Part shown: piece by piece, positions 1 through 8,187 of the stretch
How the letters are laid out: each line of letters begins with the position of its first letter
How positions within the stretch are numbered: position 1 is the stretch's first letter
Assembly: GCA_016256075.1 (NCBI GenBank)
Contig: SDVU01000131.1
Span: forward strand, 1 to 19,858
Direction: 5' to 3'
Source of the DNA: Dictyocoela muelleri
Lineage: Eukaryota; Microsporidia
Length of the DNA stretch: 19,858 nt
The notes under the pieces: model-generated
Database searches by the model: none
What the model was told of the DNA's origin: nothing
Seen by the model: only the letters and a program-made list of their open reading frames with translations
Made by a program: the position numbers and the translations under genes

Positions 1-289
1 ATTTGTAAATTGCTAACAAATATAGTTCGATTTTTATTTTTGGTGTCGATATTCTAGTATCTTTTAATACCGGTATTTTCTTCCTACAATCCTTGTTTTT
101 GCAATAATATACCCGCCCATTTATTCTGTCCTTCATATTTCTTAAATTAATTTTAAATTCACAGTTAGTGCATGAAATACTATCAGCCAAACGATTCGTG
201 CCTATAAGATATTCAAAAGTAGCTTTTGAGTCTAAAAAAATAACAGATCTATCGTTTTCCGGTGTAACATAAATATTTCCAAAATACAT
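1..289 (-). CDS. Merlin/IS1595-type transposase, N-terminal part, runs off the left edge
   Basis: An open minus-strand frame of about 96 codons starts at the ATG at 289-287 and is still open at base 1; an in-frame stop lies just upstream of the ATG. It encodes the N-terminal zinc-binding part typical of IS1595/ISXO2-like (Merlin) transposases: a CTNC pair, then YYCKNKDC, then KKIPVLKDTRIS, which parallels the usual 'W-C-x-C...S-I-R-x-x-S-x-F' segment. The catalytic DDE core would lie outside the window. CCCC (294-291 on the minus strand) sits one base before the ATG, as in the host genes here. No stop interrupts the visible part, so this copy could be the least damaged Merlin in the window. 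Family assignment rests on motif recognition only. Confidence 0.6.
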   Translation of the reverse strand, partial: MYFGNIYVTPENDRSVIFLDSKATFEYLIGTNRLADSISCTNCEFKINLRNMKDRINGRVYYCKNKDCRKKIPVLKDTRISTPKIKIELYLLAIYK

Positions 290-319
290 AGGGGTTTAAA
301 TTTCTTTTTTTTTTCTAAT

Positions 320-371
320 AAGGCTCTATGACCGGGCGAAAAATTTTGTTTTTGCCCGGTTATAGAGCCTT
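320..371. repeat. Perfect-looking hairpin, probable terminal repeat of the left-edge Merlin element
   Basis: Arms of about 23 bases (320-343 and 349-371, core GGCTCTATRACCGGGC) face each other across a very short loop. The hairpin lies 31 bases upstream of the Merlin start codon at 289, where this element's terminal inverted repeat should be. Subterminal inverted pairs also occur at the right end of the Merlin element ending at 17621. The other end of the element is outside the window, so the boundary is inferred. Confidence 0.5.
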
Positions 372-433
372 GATCCTAAATTTGGGTTCGAGTCTCGATG
401 TGAAATAGTAGATTTTAAGAAAAATAAAACATT

Positions 434-722
434 GTTGCGCGTAGCGCGTATGTTTCGCACAGCGCGCGCGACATAATATGAACTTTGGTCTAGTAGGGAG
501 TAAAATTTAGTGAAATAAAATGTCGGAATCGAATAAAAACAGATAAATATACAAAAAAAATTGATTTAAAATAAAAATTTCGAAAAAGAAAAATGTCTCG
601 CGTTTATAAATTGTGACACATAAATTCTGAGTTCGGATCTATCAGATTAATTTTGAAAAAAAAATGTCTTGCGTTTATAATAAGTATCGCGTTTTGCACA
701 TAGCTCGCGCTGCGCGCGTGGT
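434..722. mobile_element. Short CG-rich inverted-repeat element (MITE-like)
   Basis: Two islands rich in CG dinucleotides (434-474 and 684-721) stand out in otherwise A+T-rich DNA and are imperfect inverted copies of each other: GCGCGTAGCGCGTATGT on the left against the complement of ACATAGCTCGCGCTGCGCGC on the right. Between them TGTCTYGCGTTTATAA occurs twice (about 594 and 666). There is no credible reading frame inside. Size and structure fit a non-autonomous DNA transposon, but no target duplication was identified. Confidence 0.45.
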
Positions 723-744
723 ATATAATATAAATATAATATGC

Positions 745-860
745 GACATTGTATACAGTTTCTTTGATTTTTAAAGGTATAATATATGCTTTTTTTGATA
801 ATATCCCATTCCTCTTACATACCATTGACCATTAGTAATACGCCATTGGGTTTATTACGT
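745..860 (-). pseudogene. Merlin transposase relic, central part
   Basis: On the minus strand one frame reads RITNGQWYVRGMGYYQKKHI followed by an LYL...KLYTMS segment. This matches the stretch between the first and second catalytic aspartates of the Merlin at 4624-5584 (RINDGQWFVGG...KKTFI). Upstream codons (to about 1000) contain several stops and only a loose resemblance to the N-terminal half. It is a short, heavily decayed fragment, separate from the copy at 1-289, since the order of parts does not join up with it. Confidence 0.5.
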
Positions 861-984
861 TTTAATAATAGGCTTTATCATTTTTAACTATCTTAATAGA
901 ACCATCTTCTTTGGAAACTCTTGAATATCACAATCAGCATCTTTATTCACAGATAACCACCCCTACTTATCGGATATTCAGAAA

Positions 985-1002
985 CTATATATATATATAT
1001 AT
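985..1002. repeat. (TA)n microsatellite
   Basis: Uninterrupted run of alternating T and A beside the Merlin relic. The stretch from about 1003 to 1380 has no gene or element that I can support. Confidence 0.8.
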
Positions 1003-1384
1003 CAACATTTAATTCATGTGCAAATATATGTAAGATGTTTGGTTTATGTATTTACAAATTGTAAAAAATACGTTGCGCATACTTAAAAAAGCCTTAAAAA
1101 CACTTTATTTTCGTAAACTAGCAGTAAAACGATGTGTTTTTTAAAAACCAGTATAAACCATACATGCTTCTTTCTTTTCGTTTGTAATATGACATGTTTG
1201 TTTCGTTTTAACATCGTTTACAAATAATTGTATTACGATTAATAACAATAATTGTTAAAAATGTTTTGAGTTTTCCTTCCATAAACAAATGATTGGAAAA
1301 GCTTTCTGAAATTTTTAGGGTCACTATCTCATCATCTAATAATTTAATCATCTTTTTTGTACAAATTCCAGGTTTTCGCGGGTC

Positions 1385-1594
1385 TTGAGATTATTTGGCG
1401 GTTTTAAAACTTTTAACATTAAACCTTTATATGAATTGAATAAAAATAAATCAGGAAAAAAACTTTATTCTAACGATGAAATAATGGCTATTTTCATCCC
1501 AGAATGTTATTTGAACCGTGTTTTTTTAGATAAAAAGACACAAAAAAAATTTAAACAGCGCCTAGGATTTAAAAAACACTATTGTTTGTTCTAA
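1385..1594 (+). pseudogene. Merlin transposase relic, extreme N-terminus, same family as 4536-5661
   Basis: The 69-codon frame contains SNDEIMAIFIPECYLNRVF, which lines up with SNEEIMNIKITECYLNRIF at the start of the Merlin transposase at 4624. The DNA just before it (GGCGGTTTT, AAAACTTTTAAC) also matches the terminal repeat and leader of that element, so this is the left end of a related copy. Homology fades after about 1600: no zinc-binding region or DDE core follows. The frame opens with TTG, and the ATG that corresponds to the relative's start is out of frame, so it is a fragment rather than a gene. From 1600 to 1860 I see only A+T-rich DNA with two C-rich patches. Confidence 0.6.
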
Positions 1595-1860
1595 ATGACC
1601 GAGCAAGAAAAAATTATTACAACAAAAAAATAACCTCTTTGAGGAATTCGATTGGAAATAAAACGATCGTGTCTTTTTCATTAAGTTTAAGATTTAAATT
1701 GTTTCTAAGGATCTTAATTAGATATTCTTTATATATTTTTATATAATTTTAAATATCTAAATTAAATATCATTTTAAAATGTAAATATTTTCCATTTTCT
1801 GCCCCCCCTATTTTCCTGCCCGCCTACTTTTAATCTATTCTTAAAAAATAATGTGACATA

Positions 1861-1890
1861 ACTCTATCCCTCTATTTTTCGGCACCTCCT
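1861..1890 (+). repeat. Left terminal inverted repeat of the pogo/Tigger element
   Basis: TCCCTCTATTTTTCGGCA, preceded by a TA dinucleotide at 1859-1860, is an imperfect inverted match to the 7465-7492 region (ACCCTCCATTTTCCGCA on the complement, followed by TA at 7493-7494). Pogo-type elements duplicate TA and have short inverted ends. The transposase ATG is 77 bases inside. Confidence 0.45.
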
Positions 1891-1937
1891 TATTTTTTGC
1901 TTATTATCTTAAAAATAGATAGACCAAACCCCATAAA

Positions 1938-2648
1938 ATGCCAATCAAACATCGAAAGAACGTCACTAAAACAGAAAATCAAAATAATTAAATAAAAAAT
2001 GGGATAAAGATACAAACAATAGAAGAATTGTGAAATTTTCAGCATTAAAATTAACAGAAAAATAGATTGATGAACTATTCAAAATTATGTTAATAACGAA
2101 CAAAAATTACTGATTCATTTATAAAAACTATAAAACTAAAAAAACAATTGAAAAAAAGAACATCCAATGTTGAACCATAAATTAAAAGAGTGGGTTTATA
2201 TGGTAGAAGATAATAGTGGTTATAACTGAAATTATTACAAGCAAAAGCTTTACAGATTGATATTGAATATGATTAGTAAAAAAGAAAATGAATTTCCACT
2301 TGAAAAATTCTGTGCTTCAGACCTATTTCTTTATAAATTTAAGAAAAGACATGAAATTGTTTTAATACAATGTTTTGGCTAAAGTTATAATACTGAAAAT
2401 CGAAATTTTGATAGGATTTAATGTTATTCAATACAAAACTTTCTGAATATAGGCCAAAAAGGTTTTTAATTGTGATGAAACAGGACTTTTTTATGAAATT
2501 TCTCCAAAAAAAGTTAGTAAAAGCTACAAGAAATGGAATAAAAGATTCAAGGATAGTATAAGCCGAATTGCTTTACTGTAATATTATTAATTCGGTAAAT
2601 CTAAAACATATAATAATAGAAAAATTCAAAAATCTTAGAGCGTTAAAG
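1938..2648 (+). pseudogene. pogo/Tigger transposase, N-terminal half (broken)
   Basis: Starts MPIKHRKNVT, like other Tigger-type transposases, with CCCC at 1929-1932 just before the ATG. Scattered frames then give the usual order: HPMLNHKLKEWVYMVEDNSG (CENP-B/HTH linker), KFKKRHEIVL (end of the DNA-binding domain), FNCDETGLFYEISPKK (first catalytic D, from about 2463) and KWNKRFKDSISRIALL. There are many stops and frameshifts, so it makes no product. It ends at 2648 where the inverted arm begins; the C-terminal half resumes at 6178. Tigger enzymes are cut-and-paste DDE transposases of the Tc1-mariner group. Confidence 0.65.
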
Positions 2649-2752
2649 CGTTCCGGAAAAACTCACCTATAGGCGAGGTGTTCCGGACTCGCCTGTGTAA
2701 AAAAATGATTAGCTCGCCTGTGAAAAAGGTTATTTTAATTAAAAAAATATAC
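2649..2752 (+). repeat. Left arm of an inverted repeat pair inside the pogo element
   Basis: The sequence CTCGCC...GTAAAAAAATGA...CTCGCCTG...AAAAAAATATACTAA recurs inverted at 6098-6175, with roughly four of five bases matching. The outer part is itself a hairpin (TCCGGAAAAACTCACC against GGCGAGGTGTTCCGGA around TATA). The arm ends exactly where the hAT element starts. It looks like one half of a small palindromic element opened by later insertions. Confidence 0.55.
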
Positions 2753-2761
2753 TAATAATAT

Positions 2762-4524
2762 CGCCCGAAAAAAAATCCGGTTTTTTGCATATTTTATAGA
2801 AAAAATTCGGTTCTTAAGATGAAAAATTCGGTTTTTAAAAAAAATCTTGTTTTTTTTTCATTTCAGAAACACATGACTTGAGAACCATAAACATCCTTAA
2901 AATTGTTTTAATGACAAATTTTCTCTTAAAAATTTAAAATTAGAAAAATACTATGATAAGACATTAAAATTAATTGAATCAACCTTTATTAAAATATAAA
3001 GCACAAATAATTTCCTGTGTTTTTACTGACAGTCCCCTTCTGAGACCATCCAAGACATTTACCATTTTGCTAAAACTTCTTTCGACATCAACAGTTGTTA
3101 AAGGAACAAACAAATACATTTTATCTCTTCTTTTCCTGTTATCTCGTTAATATTAAAAAAAAAGATAAATCTGGATTTTTTTATGATAGAGACAAGTATT
3201 TTTCTTTAAGACCCCCATTAACCTACTTATTTTTGATAGCCAGTACAATATTAATTCATTCTGTGGTAGGCAAACACTGTTTTTCAAGTTCTTTAATAGA
3301 GTCAGTAGGAAATGAAACTTTTTTATTATTATTTGAGTTCTGAAATAAATTTTAAATTTGAAAAGGAATTTAAAACTGACTCAAAAAGCAGAATTTTGTT
3401 TTGCAAGAACCGCAAAAAAATCTCTATACTTCCAGTAATAGCTGCAAGTTCAATCAAAAAATCCAGCCATGTACCCCACCTTCTTATTATAAGAAATTTG
3501 GGAATTTTTGGACCTGTAACATTCAAAAACAATTGCTGTTATTCTCTGTTTTTCACTAAAACCCTTTTAAGTGTTGAACTGAGTTAATTGATATAGGTGA
3601 GATTTCTCTTACCTTTTCACAAAGCCTGTGTATCATGTGAGCCAGGCAAGTCACATGTTTGAGATTTTAAAATAGCAGATGTAAGGTTTTTGATGCCTTA
3701 ACAGCATATGGAGCTCCATCAGATAAAAGAAGACGTAAGAAATCGACATTATTTTTTCATTGTACAGCTCAGCTATAAACTTGATGATCTCCTGGCTCAC
3801 ATTATCTGCATTGGTCTTAGAGAGCTCTGCTGTTCGAACCAAGTAAACACGTTCTCCTGATTTATCACTGCAGAGGCCTCCATGATAATTAAGATGTATC
3901 GACCATTTACATCTGTAGTCTCATCGAACAATAGAAATGTGTTTTTATTTCTTAAAACAGGAAATATCCTTTCTCTCTCTTGATTTAAAACTGGAACAAG
4001 CAATTCACGATAATTAGACTCGTCACGTATGCATTTATTCGTATATTCTTCTAGAAAACTCCTCAAAATTGGGGTTTGAAGTTTATAAGAGGAACATTTA
4101 AAGCTACAAATGCTTCTACTAATTTTCTGTCAAAAGTCTCATTTATAACTCTTTTGTTGCAAATAGTTTCTAAAGCATGAGGCTTTCTTGAACGATTGAC
4201 ATTATGAATGTGTGAATTTGTTGTCAAATGACGATTAAGAGTTCTTGTACCTTCCTTCGGGTTATAAGTGAGATCCTTATTACAAAAGACACTGCTTAGC
4301 GTATTTTTATAAATCTTAAATGAATCACGACCCTCTATGTACTTCATCAGCGCCTTATATGATGTTAGTTCTGTTATTCTAGGAGATAAAAAATCAGTTT
4401 TTCGGCAATTTTTTTTAAAATTGGGTTTTTGAAAAAAAAATATAAAACATCCGGTTTTTGAGAAAAAAATTCTAAAAAATACGGGTTTTATGAAAAATTT
4501 CGAGGCCGACATTTTTCCGGGCTC
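2762..4524 (-). mobile_element. hAT-superfamily DNA transposon
   Basis: The proposed ends are GCCCGAAAAAAAATCCGG at the left and the complement of CCGACATTTTTCCGGGC at the right. Both ends continue inwards with repeats of the type AAAAANNCGGTTTTT (2775-2850 and 4395-4500) in opposite orientation. The transposase occupies almost the whole interior on the minus strand. No exact 8-bp target duplication was found; TAATAATA (2753) against TAATAAAC (4528) is a weak candidate in such A+T-rich DNA. The Merlin element at 4536 inserted just outside its right end. Confidence 0.55.
2979..4512 (-). pseudogene. hAT transposase (broken)
   Basis: The minus-strand frames show hAT landmarks in order: a BED-like finger (VFCNKDLTYN...LNRHLTTNSH, with serine where the first cysteine is expected); NTFLLFDETTDVNGRYILII (first catalytic D region, about 3900); LLSDGAPYAVKASKTLHLLF (second D region, about 3710); HVTCLAHMIHRLCEKVR; and near the end TTVDVERSFSKMVNVLDGLR, the conserved hAT dimerisation segment, closing at 2979. 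About 510 codons in all, a normal hAT length. Several frameshifts and stops break it. The probable ATG at 4512 has CCC seven bases upstream and lies almost inside the terminal repeat. The apparent start further upstream (MHRLL...) is only Merlin and flank sequence read through. Confidence 0.75.
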
Positions 4525-4527
4525 TAT

Positions 4528-4535
4528 TAATAAAC
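4528..4535. repeat. Left target-site duplication of the Merlin element (TAATAAAC)
   Basis: The 8-bp TAATAAAC is identical to 5662-5669, directly outside the two terminal inverted repeats. Eight bases is the expected duplication for Merlin/IS1595 elements. Confidence 0.75.
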
Positions 4536-5661
4536 GATGCATGCACGTTATACGGCGGTTTTGAAAATAAACGGCGGTTTTGAAAATAAACGGCGGTTTT
4601 GAAAATTTTTAACCCCCCCTTATATGGTCCGAGAATCTTTGAGGAGAATTTTAGATGGTGGGAAACTGTGCTCAAATGAGGAAATAATGAATATTAAGAT
4701 AACTGAATGTTATTTAAATCGTATTTTTTCGAATGCTGCTTTACAAAACTCCCTTTTCAGCAAAATATAAGTTATTAAAAATTTTTTTCTTTGTCTAAAA
4801 TGTAATGATGGTACATATTTGTGCTATCAGAAAAGAAAGCAAGCACCTGATGGATATCATTGGACATGTAAAAGAACATGTAGATTTTCTTATTCTATTC
4901 GCTACAATAGCATTTTTCAAAACTCTCGTTTACCTATGAGGACAATCTTCTTTATATTCTATAAATATATAAATGGAATTTCCTTACTAGACATTGCACG
5001 AGAGCTTGAAATCTCTAGCAATACAGTCTCGGAATATGTGGACCTAGTTTGGGAAATTATTTGTGAGCATATTGTTTCCTCAAGCGAAAAATTAGGAGGG
5101 TTAAACATTGACGGAACTAAAAAAGTTGTTGAAATTGATGAATGTCTTTTTTCAAAAGAAAATACAATAGAGGACGTATAAATGACGGACAATGGTTTGT
5201 AGGTGGAGTTGAGCGAGGTTCAAAGAAAACCTTTATAGTTCCGTGGAAAATAGAAATGCAGAAACATTAGGAGAAGTTATATTTGAAAACGTCCTTCCGA
5301 ATACAATTGTTATTACAGATCAATGGCGAGCTTATCATAAAGCTTTAGAAAATATGGTTGAATACTAACACAGATCAGTAAATCATTCTATAAACTTTGT
5401 TAATCCAGAAGACAGAAGTATTCACACACAAACAATCGAATGTCTTTGGTCTTTATCAAAAAGATTTCTACGCGAAAAACCAGGAATTTCAAAAGAACGA
5501 CATTCAGAATATTTGATTAAATTCATATGGCAACATAAAATTGAAAAATCAAAACGTTTTAATACTTTTTTAACGCTTTTATAATAAATTCTTTTTTAGA
5601 CATTTTTAAATTTTCAAAACCGCCGTTTATTTTCAAAACCGCCGTATAACGTGCATTCACC
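4536..5661 (+). mobile_element. Merlin (IS1595-like) DNA transposon with both ends
   Basis: This 1126-bp element has clear ends. The left begins GATGCATGCACGTTATACGG; the complement of the right begins GGTGAATGCACGTTATACGG. The inverted match continues through tandem copies of CGGCGGTTTTGAAAATAAA, three at the left (4553-4610) and two at the right (5608-5645). It is flanked by identical 8-bp duplications. One transposase frame fills it. It sits inside the older pogo/hAT stack, between the hAT right end and a foldback element. Identical duplications and near-identical ends point to a fairly recent insertion. Confidence 0.85.
4624..5584 (+). pseudogene. Merlin transposase, nearly complete, with few lesions
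   Basis: About 320 codons from ATG 4624 to TAA 5582-5584. A C7 run (4613-4619) lies just before the ATG. Parts in order: family-specific N-terminus (SNEEIMNIKITECYLNRIF); zinc-binding region (LCLKCNDGTYLCYQ, YHWTCKRTCRF) followed by SIRYNSIFQNSRLP; a helix-turn-helix-like part (ISLLDIARELEISSNTVSEY); first catalytic D in VVEIDE; KYNRGRINDGQWFVGGVERG; second D in VITDQWRAYHKAL; HRSVNHSINFVNPED; and the catalytic E in HTQTIECLWSLSKRFL. The DDE triad is intact. Lesions seen: one in-frame stop near 4768, a single-base shift near 5155, another near 5245, and a stop near 5366. Probably inactive but young. Confidence 0.85.
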
Positions 5662-5669
5662 TAATAAAC
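5662..5669. repeat. Right target-site duplication of the Merlin element (TAATAAAC)
   Basis: Identical to 4528-4535. It abuts the foldback element starting at about 5668. Confidence 0.75.
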
Positions 5670-6084
5670 ATCTAATATTGCCACTTTATTATAAAAAATG
5701 TGAATAAATGTCAAAATTTTTATTTTGGGGTTCTAGCCCTCATATACCCCATATTCAAAAAAAATATTGTTAACTAAGCAATATGGCATTATCATAAGAA
5801 CATAAAAATTTGGCCTATTATTTCTTTTATACATATTGTAAAAATAGTTTTATGATATATGCTTAAACTACCTAATTTTGTAATATCGACCTATATATAA
5901 AACTAGATTTACAATATGTATAAAATAAAGAATAAACAAATTTTTATGTTTCTATGCTAATACCATATTATGTAGATTACAATATTTTTTTGGAATATGA
6001 GGGGTATAAGAAAGGTTAGAAGCTCTCAATAATAATATTGACATTTGTTCACATTTTTAATAATAAAATGGGAATATTAGAGGT
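5668..6084. mobile_element. Foldback (long inverted repeat) element 1
   Basis: Two arms of about 200 bases face each other with the centre near 5876. The left arm begins ATCTAATATTGCCACTTTAT and the complement of the right arm begins CTCTAATATTCCCATTTTAT; correspondence continues through AATGTGAAYAAATGTCAA, ATACCCC/ATACCCC, AACATAAAAATTTG and ATACATATTGTAAA. There is no coding capacity. It is non-autonomous, MITE-like, and needs a transposase from elsewhere. The outer ends touch the Merlin duplication on the left and the inverted arm at about 6098 on the right. No clean target duplication was seen. Confidence 0.7.
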
Positions 6085-6097
6085 TCTTTAGTATATT

Positions 6098-6175
6098 TTT
6101 TTAAATTTAAATAACTCATTTTCCAGGCGAGTTGTTCATTTTTTTACGAGGGGCGAGTTGTTCCCCAGCTGCTAT
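6098..6175 (-). repeat. Right arm of the inverted repeat pair inside the pogo element
   Basis: Inverted counterpart of 2649-2752 (see there). The shared inner edge, read on the complement, is AAAAAAATATACTAA. It carries two copies of GAACAACTCGCC on the complement. Confidence 0.55.
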
Positions 6176-6177
6176 CT

Positions 6178-7091
6178 TGTAATATTATTTATTTGGTAAA
6201 CCTAAAACATGTAATAATAGAGAAATTCGAAAATCCTAGAGCGTTAAAGGGATTTGTCAAAATTTTTTATGGCAAATATTTACACAATAAAAGTGCCCGT
6301 AGGCGAACTGTCAATTTAAATAACCGGATTCTAATTTGAATAAAAAATTCGGAATTAAAAAAAGGAAAATGTTACTTTTATTAGATAATTGTTCCTCTCA
6401 TAATGTCACTTATGAACTCGTAAAATATCTAATTATTATTTTTACCTGTAAATAGCACTAAAACACCCGCCACTAAACACTGACATTATTAGGAGTTTTA
6501 AAGCTAGTTTTTACAACCATCAATTAACATCTATAATTAATAATATCTCAAAAGGAATTCAAATTGAAGATCTATACAAAAAATAAACTTAAAAGATGCA
6601 ATATTATTCTCTAAATATGCCTGGGGTGAAGTGAAAATAGAAACAGTAAAAATTGTTAAGATAAAGCATTAAAGTTTAGCGAGAATAAAATAGAAAATCT
6701 AGATTCCGAGTTTAAAATAGAAAACTATGATGATATTAAGAAAATACTACTGGAATATGAAACTATAAATGAGTCTAATTTTATCAAATTTGATACAAAT
6801 GAAATATATGCCGTGCAAGAATGTTTTATGGATGTTATCGTCGATAATAATGACGAAATAGCGACTTTTAATGGTAATTTTTAGGACAATGATCTTATTG
6901 CGTGTTAAAAAGAAAATGATATTAAACCTGTAACATTGGATGAATCTATATCAAATTTTAAGGTGTTAAGGGAATATTTATTCCAAAATAACGTAGGCAA
7001 TGAAATTTATTATGCTATAAAGCATTATTATTATACATTGAATACTGAAAAAAAGAAAAAAACAGACGTGGAAATCTATTTGATTATTTAA
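6178..7091 (+). pseudogene. pogo/Tigger transposase, C-terminal half (broken)
   Basis: Frames give, in order: KHVIIEKFENPRALKGFVKI (the 'K-NPRALK' segment before the second catalytic D); LLLDNCSSHNVTYELVKYL with the second D (from about 6375); FLPVNSTKT; then LKDAILFSKYAWGEVKIETV (from about 6590), the usual Tigger segment before the tail. A well-preserved acidic tail follows to TAA 7089-7091. The third catalytic D region (normally QPLDAGII) is not recognisable. The first 72 bases (6178-6249) repeat 2577-2648 of the N-terminal half with several differences, so the two halves may not come from one copy. Stops and frameshifts break it. Confidence 0.65.
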
Positions 7092-7400
7092 AATAGATTC
7101 GATTATTTCAAATAAATTGGATTGTTTAAAATAAATTTGGTTATTTAAAATAATTTAGATTATTTAAAATAAATTTGGTTATTTAAAAGAAATTTGCATT
7201 TAAAATAAATCTGTGTTTTAAAATAAAACGATTATTCAAAATAAAATATGTTAATTAAAATAACTTTGTCATTTAAAATAAATTTGTTATTTAAATAAAG
7301 TTTTTTATTTAAATAAAGTTTGTTATTTAAATAAAGTTTGTTATTTAAAATAAATTTGATTATTTATTTAAATTTGAGTATTCAAAATAAATTTGATTTT
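7083..7400 (+). repeat. Minisatellite of about 20-bp units in the pogo 3' region
   Basis: About fifteen degenerate units of the type AAATTTGGTTATTTAAAATA run head to tail, with local homogenised blocks (TTATTTAAATAAAGTT repeated four times near 7287-7345). It starts at the end of the pogo reading frame and stops before the right terminal repeat. Short frames read through it are artefacts. Confidence 0.8.
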
Positions 7401-7424
7401 ATTTATATTATTTTCCCCCAAATT

Positions 7425-7492
7425 TTGCGCTCCCTCCAATATTACACACCTTTTAAAGATCCCCAAATATGCGGAAAATGGAGGGTTGACTG
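7425..7492 (-). repeat. Right terminal region of the pogo/Tigger element
   Basis: Read on the complement it begins CAGTCAACCCTCCATTTTCC, after the TA at 7493-7494, and resembles the left end at 1861. G/C-run motifs (CCTCCATTTT...TTTGGGG, GGAGGG...TTTGGGGG) recur inside. It gives the pogo element a total span of 1861-7492, including the material nested in it. Confidence is moderate, because the ends agree only in part. Confidence 0.45.
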
Positions 7493-7629
7493 TATTGTCT
7501 ATGAATTATATATCAATCTCGTTACTGTACAGTCTATTTAATTTGGTTAGAGAAGCTATATGTGATACATAGTTGACAATATCGAAATTAACGTGTTATA
7601 AAACGAATATAGGACTAGTTATATAGTCT

Positions 7630-8187
7630 AAGTTGACGATGTTTTTTTTAAGCGAAAATATAACCGATGTCGAATCAAAAAGAGTCAATGGTATCTAAAG
7701 AAGATGAATAGGCAATAAAAGACCTTTTTAAACCCAGTCTTAAATATAAATTTTGATGCAATGGCGCAGATAATCTACGATAGTATTATACTTGTTTCTA
7801 CTATTATTACTGATTAATGGAGACCATATATCTCTGCTCTACATGAAAGTTCGTTTTTGCACGTAAAGTTATACAATTCTTTAAACTTTGTTGATCCCGT
7901 AGATTTTTCTATACATAGATAAACAATCGAATATCTATGGAACTTATATAACAGTTTTCACGTGATTAAAATAGCATTACAATTTAGCAACTACCGTGTT
8001 CCTAATAAGATTTATTTGGTAACATAAAATAAAACAACGAAAAATATTTAATTCTTTGCTTTCCTTTCCAGAAAAATTATGGTTTTTCTAAATTTTCAAA
8101 CCAGAGAATAATATATAGACAGCCGAATAATCTCAGGACCGTCGAATAATCACGATACCGCCGAATAACTTCTATTCGCCATTTTTA
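7630..8187 (+). pseudogene. Merlin transposase relic with subterminal repeats
   Basis: From 7633 one frame reads VDDVFFKRKYNRCRIKKSQW, the region of the first catalytic D and the KRKYNxGR motif. It is followed (about 7700-7980, broken) by TIITD-WRPYISAL, with the second D, then LYNSLNFVDPVDFSIHR and TIEYLWNLYNSF, with the E. This is the second half of a Merlin transposase. Three degenerate copies of CCGYCGAATAAYCNC at 8120-8172 and ATTCGCC at 8184 form a probable right end, comparable in layout to the right end of the Merlin at 5661 but different in sequence. The N-terminal half and left end are not recognisable. At least three stops. Confidence 0.6.

Noticed and set aside
345-405. tRNA gene suggested by GGGTTCGAGTC at 384-394 and GGTTATAGAGC at 358-368
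   Set aside because: The two motifs are only 15 bases apart, with no room for an anticodon arm, and the first belongs to the Merlin hairpin.
604-825. 73-codon frame on the minus strand
   Set aside because: It reads through the CG-rich inverted-repeat element and a Merlin relic in the wrong frame; no family features.
3095-3587. Plus-strand frames and the minus-strand 67-codon frame at 3329-3532 as separate genes
   Set aside because: The plus-strand frames are the opposite strand of the hAT transposase. The minus-strand frame is a piece of that transposase, not an independent gene.
4541-4675. Host gene on the minus strand starting in the Merlin left end (67 and 159 codon frames)
   Set aside because: These frames are the Merlin terminal repeats and leader read backwards, joined to the hAT transposase only by the insertion.
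7083-7400. CRISPR-like array
   Set aside because: Units are contiguous and degenerate with no unique spacers; it is a minisatellite in a eukaryotic genome.
7338-7541. 67-codon plus-strand frame
   Set aside because: It runs through the minisatellite and the pogo right end; composition is repeat-driven.
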